Assembly (NCBI GenBank): GCA_016271365.2
Contig: CM057454.1
Coordinates: 694,043,501 to 694,107,500 of the forward strand
Reading direction: 5' to 3'
DNA length: 64,000 nt
Source: Neoceratodus forsteri
Taxonomy: Eukaryota; Chordata; Ceratodontiformes; Ceratodontidae
Position numbers and translations under genes: made by a program
In this document: positions 45,209 to 55,907 of the stretch, in pieces
Position numbering within the stretch: position 1 is the first letter of the stretch
Layout: each line of letters starts with the position of its first letter
The notes under the pieces: generated by a model
The model's input: the letters and a program-made list of their open reading frames with translations, nothing else
Told to the model about the DNA's origin: nothing
Database searches by the model: none

Positions 45209-46125
45209 GTGGAACTGAAGGGGTAAGTGCTGAAGGATGGTGGGGATGTACATTGGCATGCACGCTCATTGCCGTGGGAGTAGTGGAGGCTTGGACTTGG
45301 GATTACCCTAATGTATGGGAGGCTGAGCTCCTGAGGGAACGGCTCAGGAAGGGTTTTCTGCTAGGTTTCACCAGGGGATGGAATGGGATGAGGGCCAAGA
45401 ACTTGGGCTCAATAAGGGGTAAGGAAGACATTGTACAAGCAAAAATTCAGAAGGTGATTAGGGCGGGTAGGGTGGAAGGGCCTTTTAAAGGTGCCGCCTT
45501 GTTTCAACTTCCAGTTTTCACCTTTGGGGGTGGTGCCCAAGAAGCAGGCAGGTGAGTTCCAGCTTATCCACCACCTGTTCTACCCAGAAAGGGGTTTCAT
45601 GAATGAGGGTATCCCTGAACACCTGCCTCGCTGGATCAAGCAGTAGTACTGATCATGGCAGTGGAAGGGGTCTGGCTGGCAAAGATGGACAGCGAGTCAG
45701 CTTTTTGGTTATTAACAGTCAGACTGGAAGATTGCAACCTCTAGGGTTTTCAGTATGAAGTCAGCATGTATTTCAATAAGGCAATGCAAATGGGCTGTTC
45801 AGTGGCTTGCTCAACCTTTGAGGCATTCAGTTCATGAGTGCAGTGGGTCTTCAGGTCTAGATACAGCCACAGGAGGGTGGTCCACTATTTAGATGACTTT
45901 CTCCTCATAGAAGACCGCCAGGCAGAGATGCAGGCAATGCCAGGTGATTTCAAGGAGCTATGTGGGTGCATAAGAATCCCGCTAGCAAAAGGCAAAATGG
46001 AGGGTCTGGCCCGCAGATTGGAATTCCTGGGAACTGAGATGGACATGGAACAGGAAGGCTTCTGCCTGCTAGTGGATAAGGTGTCCCATCTCAGGGGGCT
46101 GCTGGCTCAGGTGGCTGGGGGAGGA
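45205..46125 (+). pseudogene. YR retrotransposon reverse transcriptase, element 2
   Basis: The lead-in reads YPNVWEAELLRERLRKGFLL and KIQKVIRAGRVEGPF, followed after a frameshift (about 45520) by SPLGVVPKK-like sequence and FQLIHHLFYPE. WLAKMDSESAFWLL (A), MQMGCSVACSTFEAFSS (B), VVHYLDDFLLIEDRQ (C, complete YLDD) and RLEFLGTEMDMEQEGFCLLV follow. Better preserved than element 1 but with stops near 45750 and 45837. Confidence 0.85.
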
Positions 46126-46130
46126 GGAGG

Positions 46131-46790
46131 GTGCCACTGGTACATGTACAACAGCCACTGTGGCACCTTAATTTAGCCTGCAAGGCCATAAGCCCAGGCA
46201 GGTCATTTACCAGGAGATTGGGAAAGGCCACAAGGAAGGTGAAGCAACAGCATCACTTGGTGGATATCACGAGAGGGGTCCAGGAGGACCTCCAGGTGTG
46301 GGAGGAGTTCTTGGGAAGCTACAATGGGGTAACATTCTGGCAGAAGGAGTGGGCATACAATACTGATCTGGAGCTATACACCGATGCCTCCGGCACCTTG
46401 GGGATGGGGGCATATTTAAAAGGAGAATGGATGTCAGAAGCTTGGCCAGCACATTGGAAGGCAGGTTGGGTCTTGAAGGACATTACCTTCCTGGATATAT
46501 TTTCTATTTGGGTAGTATTGGAGGTATGGGGTGACAGAATGAAGGGGAAGCGCATCCTGTTTTGGTATGATAATAAAGAGGTGGTGGAGGTGGTGAACAG
46601 ACAGGGAGGGAGTATGGAATCAGTGGGCAGGATTCTGTGATGTATGGTGCTACTCAGGCTGCAGTTGAACTTATCCTTCAAAGCTCAGCATATTGAAGGA
46701 CTCAAGAATGATGTAGCTAACAGTCTTTACAGTTTACAACTGGAAAGGTTTCGGGAGCTGGCGCCACAAGCAGCAACACACAGGACTAGG
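46131..46790 (+). pseudogene. YR retrotransposon RNase H, element 2
   Basis: LVHVQQPLWHLNLACKAISP precedes DLELYTDASGTLGMGAYLKG (first catalytic Asp), LKDITFLDIFSIWVVLEVWG, and KRILFWYDNKEVVEVVNRQ (a further Asp). Then comes a frame change and SFKAQHIEGLKNDVANSL. All the blocks missing from element 1 are present here. Confidence 0.8.
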
Positions 46791-46794
46791 GTCC

Positions 46795-47126
46795 CAGACC
46801 TGCTATGGGAGATTGGAGGGACACAGCCTGGGCATTGTACCAGGGATCCTGGTCAGCAAACACACCTATGAGGTGGGTGGGCTAGTTTCCAGGAGTTCAG
46901 GGTCAGGCACTGATGGGATGCAGAAGAGCTGGCCTGGGATGAGCAGGTGAGGCAGTATATAGTGGAAAGATGGGAGAAAGGGGTGGTCCATGCCCCAATG
47001 GTGATTCAGTTGGCTGGCATAGGCTGAGTTTGCCAGGACAAGGGGTGTCTGGATGCCACCGCAGGGAGAGCAGTCAAGCAGATGGTTGCAGGGTGGCAAA
47101 GGGGCCAAGGGGAGAGAAAGGACAAG
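46795..47126 (+). pseudogene. YR N-terminal part, element 2
   Basis: FQEFRVRH then VRQYIVERWEKGVVHAPMVI and QLAGIG correspond to the N-terminal domain of the recombinase in element 1 (MRYMVDRWDKGMAYSTMGVQ, LTGIG). The frame runs into CR1 c at 47127 and resumes at 49914 with PIKGQLLERVLGAVQHVC. Confidence 0.7.
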
Positions 47127-49907
47127 CTTCACTGGCAAGCTTTTAAACTAGCTAACTGTGGAGGCAATGAAAAGGAGAAGGGAAATCCTAGCACCCCCCC
47201 CAAAAAAATCAGGGTAGTTAGTGGGGTAAACACCAAGATAGAAAGATCAATAGAGAGAAAGGCAGGGATAAATGGAGAAAAAGACAAAGGCAGTAAGGAC
47301 AGAGATTGGGCAAAAAGGGGTAAGACCACCAAAAAATGGAGGGTAATGAGTACCAATGCCCATAGTCTAGGTAACAAGCTCCCTGAACTGGTGGCCTTGA
47401 TGGAAGAAAGATGCCTGGATATCGTGGCAGTCACAGAAACATGGTACATACAGAACCATGATTGGGATGTCAACATACCAGGGAACACAATCTACAGGAG
47501 GGATAGGGAGGATAGAAGAGGAGGAGGAGGAGGAGTAGCTCTCTATGTAAGGGAAGGGATCAAAGCAATGAAACTAAAGGGGAAACAGGGAGGAGAGGAG
47601 GCACTGTGGGTCACCCTGGAGACTGGAAATAGCACCACAATCTGCACAGGGGTTATATACAGACCCCTGTTAGTGGGGGAGAAAGTGGACAAGGAAATGA
47701 TAGACGGCATCCTTAGGATGGCAGAGAAAGGGGAGATATTGCTGATGGGGGACCTGAATATGCTAGATGTTAACTGGAGCATCTTTGCTGCAGTCACATC
47801 CAAGAGCAGGGCCATTCTCAGTGCCATACAGGGGGCATGCCTCAGACAGCTAGTGTTGAACTCACTCGGGCAAGAGCAATCTTAGACATGGTACTCTTAA
47901 ATGGGGACAGAGAGAGGATCTCAGATCTAGAAGTGGGTAGCCATCTGGGAACAAGTGAACACCAAACAGTGTGGTTCATGATAAACTCAGCTGTAGAGTC
48001 AAGGCATACAAAAGTGAAGGTACTGGACTTCAGGAGGACTGATTTTGTCAAAATGGGAGAGTGCCTCAGAAAAGCACTAGCAAACAGGCAAGAAGGAGGG
48101 GTGGAGCAACAATGGGGAAACATCAAAACTGCTATCACAGAGGCAACAAGCCTTTTTGTGAAACAAAAAAACAAATAAAAACAAAGGAAAAAAAACACTA
48201 TGGTTCTCAAAAGAGGTAGCGGGCAAGGTTAGGAAGAAAAACATAACATTCAGGAAGTATAAGGAAACACAGAAGGAGCAGGACAGAGAACTGTACCAGT
48301 TAAAGCAGAAGGAAGTGGGGAAGGCAGTCAGAATAGCAAAGGCCCAAATTAAGGAAAAGATAACCAACTCGGTTAAGAAGGGGTATAAAACATTTTATAG
48401 GTACATTAGGGAGTAAAGAAAGACAAAGGGAGGGATACTGGGGCTGAATAAAGAGGAGGGTGGGTGGGCAGAGAGGGACATTGAAAAAGCAGGGACGCTG
48501 AACCAATACTTCTGCTCAGTATTCACAAAGAAAGAGGAGGAGGAGGAGGTACCTAATCCAGTAACTCGAAGCACTCCCGGTAGGGGGGTGGATATCAATC
48601 GTTTCACAGAAGAAAGGGTTCTGAAAGAACTCCTAAAACTGAAGGTGGACAAAGCAATGGGGCCTAATGGAATTCACCCCAGAATTCTAAAAGAACTAAG
48701 GGGAGAACTATTAACACCATTGACTACCCTTTTTAACAAATCATGGGAGGATGGTGTGATATCTGAGGACTGGAGGAGGGTGGATGTGATTCCCTTTCAT
48801 AAAAGTGGGAGCAAGACAGAGGCAGGAAACTACATACCTGTCAGTTTGACCTCAGTGGTAGGGAAAATGATGGAATCACATCTGAAGGAAAGAATTGTGG
48901 AATACCTACAGGTCAGTGCATCACAGGATCCAAGACAGCATGGATTCACAGCAGGAAGGTCTTGGCATTTGACACAGTCCAGCACAAAAGATTAATACAA
49001 AAATTAGCCAGCCTGGGAGTGGGTCCCAGTGTGGTAGTCTGGGTAAAACATTGGCTGGACAACAGGATGCAGTGAAGAAAGGGGGTGCTAGTGGGGTACA
49101 GCAGGGTTCAGTATTGGGTCCGGTCCTTTTTAATGTCTTTATAAGTGACATTGAAGAGGGACTGGAAGGAAAAGTATGTCTCTTTGCAGACAACAAAACA
49201 ACAAAGAAGATCTGCAATGGTACTGATACACAAGGTGGGGGTGGAAAGGATGAGAAGGGACTTGGCAAGCTTGGAGGAATGGTCAAATGTATGGCAGCTT
49301 AGATTCAATGCAAAAGTAATGCACCTGGGTTATATGTTATTATGTTGTTATTATTACTATGTAATTGTTATGTACGTTCACTCAACCTGTTATGACTCAA
49401 CCCTGTTGGCAATTGTTTTGCCCCAGGTCCATCTTGTAAATGTGCTTGTCTCAATGATGTTCCTCCTGGCAAAATAAAGATTTTGATTGATTGATTGATA
49501 CTCTCAAGGAAAGGGGGGGCATGATAGAAACTTTTAAGTATCTCAAGGGAATCAACAAAGTCCAAGAGGGTTTCATCTTTCAGAAAAAGAGATGAGCAAA
49601 AACAAGGGGGCACAATTTGAAGATAGAGGAGGGATGGCTCAGAGGTAATATGAGGAAGTATTCTTCATGGAGAGGGTTGTGGATGCATGGAAGAGCCTTT
49701 CTGAGGAGGTCATGGATTCAAAAACAATGGGGGAATTCAAGAATGCATTTAACAGACATAAGGCAATTCTAGTGGGGGTAGGAGGAAGTAGGCTGTTGGT
49801 TAACTAGGATCTGCAGCTTATCCATTAGGTAGGGAAATGGGCAGATTAGGTAGGCCAAGTGGTCCTTATCTGCCATCAAATTCTGTGCTTCTACAGTATG
49901 TTTCTAT
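47127..49907 (+). pseudogene. CR1 LINE copy c, near-complete EN-RT, with nested LINE tail
   Basis: EN lies in an open frame to 47885: STNAHSLGNKLPELVALMEE, CLDIVAVTETW, GGGGGVALYVREGI, GVIYRP and MGDLNMLDVNW. A linker and RT follow at 47837-49320 with VLKELLKLKVDKAMGPNGIH and PVSLTSVVGKMMES. Motif C is FADN followed by extra residues. Motif A is lost: the text jumps from FTAGRSW to FDTVQHKR. A foreign LINE tail occupies about 49328-49499, replacing the post-RT block. The C-terminus and CR1 3' end resume at 49500 (CCTTATCTGCCATCAAATTC, TATGTTTCTATG). GACAAG occurs at both edges (47121-47126, 49908-49913). Confidence 0.85.
49328..49499 (+). mobile_element. Short LINE 3' tail with (TTGA)n nested in CR1 copy c
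   Basis: A 3' fragment reads GCAATTGTTTTGCCCCAGGT...GGCAAAATAAAGATTTTGATTGATTGATTGAT. The tetramer tail shows a LINE terminus. About 350 bp of CR1 that should lie here is missing, so insertion and deletion occurred together or successively. Confidence 0.6.
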
Positions 49908-49913
49908 GACAAG

Positions 49914-50227
49914 AGGTGACCCATTAAGGGGCAGCTGTTAGAGAGGGTGTTAGGGGCAGTGCAGCATGTGTGCACCTCAGTGAAGGAGGCCTGTTTGTTC
50001 AGGGCAGTTTTTGCTGTCATGGCTGGAGGAGTTTTCAGAGTGGGGACATAGTGGATCCACAGAGAGTGGCAGCCACCCAGGCATTACAGCATGAGAATGT
50101 GGAGTGGTGGAGGGATACAGTGGCCATTAAGCTACCAAGTCCAAAATGGACCAGAAAGAGAAAGGGGACTCTGTGATGCTGTATCAGCAGCTGCAGGCCA
50201 AGGTCTGTGCAGTTTCAGCCATGGAGA
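49914..50227 (+). pseudogene. YR middle part, element 2
   Basis: The frame PIKGQLLERVLGAVQHVCTS, EACLFRAVFAVM and GVFRVGT, then LYQQLQAKVCAVSAMEK, corresponds to the recombinase core before the HxxR box. Blocks such as R-x-P-I and A-x-F-x-x-F-x-R-V are shared with element 1. It is bounded by CR1 c on the left and CR1 d on the right. Confidence 0.7.
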
Positions 50228-50232
50228 AATAT

Positions 50233-51051
50233 AGAAACATAGAATTTGATGGCAGATAAGGACTGCTTGGCCCACCCAGTCTGCCCATTTCTCTACCTAC
50301 TGGATAAGCTGCAGATCCTAGTTAACCAGCAGCCTACTTCTTCCTACCCCCACCCCCTAGAATTGCCTTATGACTGTCCCATGCATGCTTGAATTCCACC
50401 ACTGATTGTGACTCCACAACCTCCTCTGGAAGACCGTTCCATGCATCCACAACCCTCTCTGTGAAAAAATACTTCTCTTTAAATTACCTCTGAGCCACCC
50501 CCCCTCTATCTTCAAATTGCACCCTCTTGTTCTTGCACACCCCTTTTTTTGAAAGATGCTACCCTCTTGGACTTTGTTGATTCACTTAAGGTACTTGAAC
50601 ATTTCTATCATGTCCCCTCTCCCACCTTTCCTCGAGGCTATACATATTAAGCTCCTTTCTCTCTCTCTTCATATGTCTTCCAGTGCAGACCCTGCACCAT
50701 TTTAGTTGTCCTCCTCTGGACAACTTCCATCCTGTCTATGTCTTTGTGGAGATTGGGTCTCCAGAACTGCACACAGTACTCCAGATGGGGTCTCACAAGC
50801 TGTCTGTACAGAGGGATAATAACTTCCTGTTTTCTACTGGTGATGCCTCTCCCTATGCATCCCAGTATCCCCCCAGCCCTCCATGCTGCCCTGTCACATT
50901 GCTTGCCCACCTTTAGGTCATCTGATATGACTACCCCCAGGTCCCTTTCCATTTTTGTTGTTGTTAGTATCTCACCCCCCATTGTGTACTCTTCCCCTGG
51001 GTTTTTGTTTCCCAGGTGCATTACCTTTCACTTCTTAGCATTGAATCTAAG
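50233..51051 (-). pseudogene. CR1 LINE copy d, 3' part
   Basis: The reverse CR1 terminus (AGAAACATAGAATTTGATGG) is at the left edge. The minus strand encodes MHLGNKNPGEEYTMGGEIL, ERDLGVVISDDLKVGKQ, GILGCIGRGITSRKQEVI and LVRPHLEYCVQFWRPNL. DIDRMEVVQRRTTKMVQGL follows. It is 5'-truncated just after the RT catalytic region. AATAT at 50228-50232 and 51052-51056 is a likely target duplication. It is highly similar to CR1 b. Confidence 0.85.
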
Positions 51052-51059
51052 AATATGAG

Positions 51060-51310
51060 AGGTCCTGGGGAGCAACTGGGAGGGGGTATGGTTTCACCAC
51101 GGGGATGGCTCCCCAGTGACAGGACTTCAGGTGGGGTCGGTTCTCAAGACTGTCTTAACATTCATTGGGGAAGATCCAGAGGAATTTTCCCCCCACTCTT
51201 TTCAGATCAGGGTGGCCTCAGACGTGGTGGCAAAGGGGGAATCTGAGGAGGAGGTGAAGTGGGTGGGGGGCTGGCGGTCCAGCTGTTACAAAAGGTATGT
51301 CAGGTATTGA
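51060..51310 (+). pseudogene. YR C-terminal part with HxxR box and Tyr, element 2
   Basis: PHSFQIRVASDVVAKGESEE and WRSSCYKRYVRY match the end of the recombinase in element 1 (IPHSFRIRAA, CYKRYV). The box reads H-S-F-Q rather than H-x-x-R: the Arg of element 1's HSFR is Gln here. The catalytic Tyr lies in CYKRYV near 51290. Confidence 0.75.
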
Positions 51311-51900
51311 TGACCATTAACTTATGCTATTTCTGTTTTCTCGTGACAGGTTCCAAATGGAAAGTGAGGATCATGGAGCATTCCTTCATCTATTGGACAG
51401 AGAGGTTTGCAGCCACCAGAGACAGAAGGATGCAGTTATGCACTGATATGGTGCACACGAGGGTGCAGTGGAAGGGCATCAGAGGCATGAGGTGGGCCCA
51501 GCTGCTGCCTCTGCTGTAGGAACTTAGGGTACAGTGGGGTAGGCTGGATTGTATAATTATTCATTGGGGGGGCAATGATTTAGGGGACTTACCATGGGGC
51601 TACTGGTGCAGACCATAACAGCCAATTTAAGGAAGATGAATGGGTGATTGTCAGGAGTGATCATTGGCTGGTTTGAGATTATATCCCACTGGGTGTGGAG
51701 AGGTACCAAGACATTAGGGTGGTGGAGAAAGGGAGGAAGTGCCTGAACAGGAAAGTGGACAGAGTGGTGTTCAAGATGGGGGGTGCACATCCAACATTGG
51801 GACATTTCCTTCAATCAGTCCAACGTATATAGGTCAGATGGGGTACATTTGTCTGAGTTTGGCATGTGCTTTTTCTTGAGACCTATAGGGGCCTAGTGGG
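51310..51900 (+). pseudogene. SGNH-hydrolase domain of the YR retrotransposon, element 2
   Basis: Blocks in order are SKWKVRIMEHSFIYWTERFA (block I, normally x-G-H-S-F-I-x-W-A-E, with the nucleophile Ser), RVQWKGIRGMRWAQLLPLL, IIIHWGGNDLGDLPWG (block III, G-x-N-D) and YRSDGVHLSEFGMCFFL (block V, D-x-x-H, about 51825-51880). Frameshifts separate the blocks. SGNH hydrolases cleave esters. An extra hydrolase ORF has been reported in vertebrate Ngaro-type elements, as I recall; its role in transposition is unknown. The GHS Gly is Glu here. Confidence 0.75.
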
Positions 51901-52110
51901 GGAGATAGCTAAGAGGGGTCTGAGATACTAGCCCACAATGGGGAGCCCCATTGTCCTTCAAAATCTGGAGATGTGCAGTTGAAAAGGAGGGGGAAGTGGG
52001 AGTGGGAGGGGGAGAAAAGGGGACAGGAAAAGGGGGAGGGGTAGGCAGCACAAACTGGGGGCAAAGGAACCCAGGCATGGGACAAATGGGGGGAGGGTTC
52101 CTGCTTTCAC
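51901..52110 (+). repeat. B repeat of element 2, left part
   Basis: G/A-rich sequence in the position of B1 of element 1 (25250-25450), with comparable composition and context after the SGNH block. Alignment is loose here. Confidence 0.4.
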
Positions 52111-52712
52111 TCTACCTAATGACTGAAGTCTCTGGCCATACAGTAGTATTTCCTCACTTCTGTTTAACCCTCTTATTGCCTCAGCCTGTCCCGGCTCCCT
52201 TTCCATGCCCATATACAATCTTGCACTGCAGGCATCTCCCTTACACTTACATACACTCATATAATCTAATTTCATGGCTTGATCCCCTCTTCCTCACTTA
52301 CCGACCTTTTCCTTAATGACACCCCCTGCTCTCAATGGTTATTTCTTCCTTTTGTATTACCTGTTTTTGTTTTTCTGTACCTTGTTCTGTTCATATGATG
52401 TGTCACCTGATAATTTATTGTCCAAGGTCCTCTCTATTCATTGCATAGGTAGGCACCTATGAACTTATGAATGGTCTACTCTGTATGTCCCTGATATATT
52501 GTATCCACTTTAACTCACTGTATGTAAAGCGCTTTACTTTGTATGTTCTGATATATCATGTCCTCTTTAACTCATTGTATGTAAAGCACTTATAATTTGT
52601 TATCCTGTTAAGTTTCTGCATGTCTGTACTCTCCCAGGTCGTGCCTGAAAATAGTCATTTTATGCCTAGTGCACTTAACCGGTTAACAAAAGCTAAATAA
52701 ATAAATAAATCT
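52110..52712 (+). mobile_element. LINE 3' end (L2/Kiri-like) nested in the B repeat
   Basis: Pyrimidine-rich 3' UTR with TGTATGTAAAGCGCTTTACT, then TGCCTAGTGCACTTAACCGG and TTAACAAAAGCTAAATAAATAAATAAAT. The tail matches the architecture at 3340-3555 and 24940-25033. Confidence 0.6.
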
Positions 52713-52990
52713 AATGGTCAGATCACAGTATCCGGACTTAGAGGGGTGAGGCCTGGGAAAGTGTTGGACCTTGTTCTGGTGATGGGGGGGCAGATCAGAG
52801 TGTCTGGACCCTGAAGCACAGCATGAAAAGGGAAGACCACCAAAAAGGAAGAAAAGTTCAGGATTGAAGAAATGTAATGATGTGTTTACTATATTGTTTA
52901 TGGTGATGAAATATGGAATGTGGGAATGTAAATATTATCTGTGTGCCAAAAATAAATAATTGTCAGTGAGCAGCCAAATCCAGCAGGTGT
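52713..52990 (+). repeat. B repeat of element 2, right part
   Basis: GTCAGATCACAGTATCCGGA, GGACCCTGAAGCACAGCATG, AAAGGAAGAAAAGTTCAGGA, GTGTTTACTAT and AAAAATAAATAATTGTCAGT correspond in order to B1/B2 of element 1 (AGATTCAGCATCCAGACCCC, GGAAGGAAGATCAAAGG, TGTTTACTATGTAA, AATAAATAATTTGCCATT). The minus-strand LINE resumes beyond about 52990. Confidence 0.6.
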
Positions 52991-54110
52991 GGTGTGAGTT
53001 TATATCTGGAAGGGGATCAGGAGACAACTGCACATTATCCTTGTTTAAATTTGATTTAACAATTCTCAGTATAGATATGAGTTTCTTTTTGTTTGACTTC
53101 CATTCTTGAACAAACCATCCCCTATTCTGTTGGAATCTTCTTCTAGAAGTTGTCTCTACATATAGTAATTTTCTTGCTTCTAAAAAATCTTTCTGTATTT
53201 CAGCATCTAAAGAGGAAAGGCAGACATCTAATGACAGGTCTAAGGACCAATAGGCCAGAAAGAGTGCAATTTTTTTCTTTGAAAGTGTACTCCAGGGATT
53301 CTGACCAGAGTAGTTTTTAGAATATCTAATTTCTATAGGAGTTGAAATTATAGAGGTGAGAGACGCCTGATTATTAGGATCCAAGTTATTACTATAAAGA
53401 ATCACATTAAGGTGATTACTTTAAATTCTAGAACAGATGATACGTTTTTTTTTCCAAAAATGATGTGGTCCTTTCCACAGAGCTAGATTAAGCAGAGAAG
53501 ATCCTTGCTGTGTGAAAAAAGTTGGAGAACCCTCAGTGTCCCTTTTTAACCTCCAATTTTTAAAGAAAATAGAAAGTTAGATGTTATCAATTCCAGTAAA
53601 TGCTGACCATTTTGATTCACCTTAATGTCTGCTGTGACTTTTATACTTACTAGGTAAGGGGAACATCCAGTTTAAGATGATACAATCAGACAGGCCATCA
53701 AAGGACCCAATCCTGGCATTAAAATTGCCTATTAATAAAAAGGATACATTGGGGTATTCTATTTGAAGGTCTTGTAAAACATCATTAGTCCTATCCCAGA
53801 CATCCATAGGATAACATTTAAATCTGAGTGGGGGAATGCAGAAATTAAGTAAAATTATTGAATACCAATCTTTGAATGTCTCAAACTTAATGAGAGTCAT
53901 TAGACCAGATCTTCTGCCTGTCTCAGATATTTTTATCCCACATCTGAGAAAAAGATAAAATCCTTCCAAATCAAGACCATGTTGGGGCTCGTGCCATGTT
54001 TCTTGTAAGCAAATAATGTTAAAAGTGGTTATAATTTAAGCCACTCAGAAGTTTCCTGCTTGGAGGTGAGACCAACGATGTTCCAAGATAACACCAAATT
54101 AAAAAAGAGG
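52991..54110 (-). pseudogene. APE-type LINE (minus), endonuclease and linker
   Basis: From 54050 the minus strand encodes NIICLQETWHEPQHGLDLEG (EN catalytic Glu block), then FYLFLRCGIKISE, FCIPPLRFKC and SFLLIGNFNARIG (normally GDFNARIG, at about 53680-53740). A linker follows, with SNNLDPNNQASLTSIISTPI and RFQQNRGWFVQEWKSNKKKL then ISILR. The Asp of GDFN is Asn. The protein continues in the RT at 41685 once element 2 is skipped. Confidence 0.75.
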
Positions 54111-55425
54111 GATGAGTTGACAATGGGGCCCACACTGTTATGGTTCCATGTCATAATTGTGAACATTTTATGGCAACCCACAAAAGAGCGAATACAATTT
54201 GCTGAATATCAAAGCAGCACAGAACCCACCTCAGCAACCACCAATAGAGTGACGGAAAGACATTTCAAAACAGGGACCTTAAAATTAATGTTTAATTCAG
54301 AGGGATATGCCCCCACACACACCCATATTAAAATAATCATTTCTGGGGGAAGGGTGGACACTGTGGGACAGGAGACTACTTGAGAGTGGGGGTGCAGTAA
54401 ATGGGGGGGGTACCACAGCTGGGGCACCACAATCACAGGACAGAAACACACAAAAAAAAAACACCACCACCACCAAAAATATTACAGAAAATCTATCTTC
54501 CAGCATTCCTAAACCCAGGACCATTGGCACTGTAGGTGGCATCCATACCTACCATGCTAGGCAGCCAGCTCAACAGCAGCAGGCTGCAGTGCCTCATTTG
54601 GCCCGTAGAACAAGGCAACCCCTTGTCATTCACCATTGCTCTTCTGTCCCTCATCCCTTGCTATTCCCTCCCCTCACTATAACCTCACCATCGCTGATCC
54701 TACAGGCATGCAAATTGAATTGCTCATATTAGAGTCACTCAATTTGCTTTGTCCATATCATGAGATATCCACTGTTATTACAGAATGAGGGGACACTGAC
54801 AAAATCATCTTGGTGTAGTCAGCTGACATACCCAGCAAGAGCTAGGATTCTATTCTAAATAGGAATCTGGGATATTATTTCTACCCCAGTCTTTTGCTCA
54901 CCATTTTTGATTTGATTATCAATTTTCAGATCAGAGCTAATTACTCCATTTGTTCAATCTACCAAAAGGAAAAAAAAAAAAGATCCATCTTATCAAGCAC
55001 CTTCAACTTTCATAAAACTCTATTAGTTTCCTCTAGGTTCATAAAAGCAATATCTACTTATCCATCACCAATCATGTTTTTGTGCCTATAGGCCTTCAGA
55101 ATTCCATTTTCCCTAACCTGACTTATAATATGTTATTTAGAAAGCTGCACAGTAGTTGGGTCAATTTAAAATCTGTCTCCAGATCATATGGCGCACAGAG
55201 CTTGTGGCATTTATCTTGTCAGTAATCAGGAGTTTAAATCGTATATTGGGGACTCCTTTTACGAGGATTGAGAAAAATATTTGTTGCAAGCTGCTGTAAT
55301 GTGAGGAAACTGATGCAATGGCACCCAAGAATAGAAAATCAGGTGCAGTTGTGACAACATTTTTGGCACAGCTGCACCAAAAAAACGTGTTCAATGCAAG
55401 GCTTGACGCATGCCCTGTGTCACCC
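54111..55425. other. Anonymous sequence
   Basis: No gene or RNA recognised. Short runs (A-rich near 54450, 54970) only. The segment 55140-55442 begins, on the minus strand, with TGGGCCAGATTTTCAAA, a motif also seen at 38228, and may be part of an unclassified repeat. Confidence 0.35.
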
Positions 55426-55907
55426 TTTGAAAATCTGGCCCAATGTGTGTAACTACAGTATGACCATGAAACTAATTAAGAAATAATGACAAAACAGCCA
55501 GTAATTGCCTGGGGATTAACATCTGACTGGGGAGGCAGGGTGGCCTGAGGTGAACCTGAGGGCCAGCACCCTCCAACCAGTTATTTATCCTCAGGAAAAG
55601 ACATACTGCAAGCTCATTATTGTAATTATAAGTACAATATAATCATGACAGTAATAAGAAAAACTGGCTTTTTTTAATTACGTTTACAAGCACAAGTCAC
55701 TCTGAGCTGTAACTGGCATTTCTAAGGGATTAATGCCCAGTACAACAGCCAATAAGAGCATGCATTTGACTCATGAATAATTATAGTTATTTTTAATACA
55801 TTAAACTAATATTCAGTACAGGTACAAGTAAAATACAGTTCTCTACTGTACTATTCATTTTTGACTACATATTTTTACACCAATTGTTTTCATAAGAATT
55901 ATTTTTA

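Larger units (their letters stand above)
41686..52990 (+). mobile_element. Ngaro-type YR retrotransposon, element 2 (with nested insertions)
   Basis: It begins with the A1 repeat and carries gag, RT, RNase H, YR and SGNH hydrolase in order, ending with a B repeat. It is interrupted by CR1 c (47127-49907), CR1 d (50233-51051) and a LINE tail (about 52110-52712). Only one B copy follows the coding part; the A2-B2 half seen in element 1 is missing. It sits inside the minus-strand LINE, whose two halves flank it. Confidence 0.8.
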
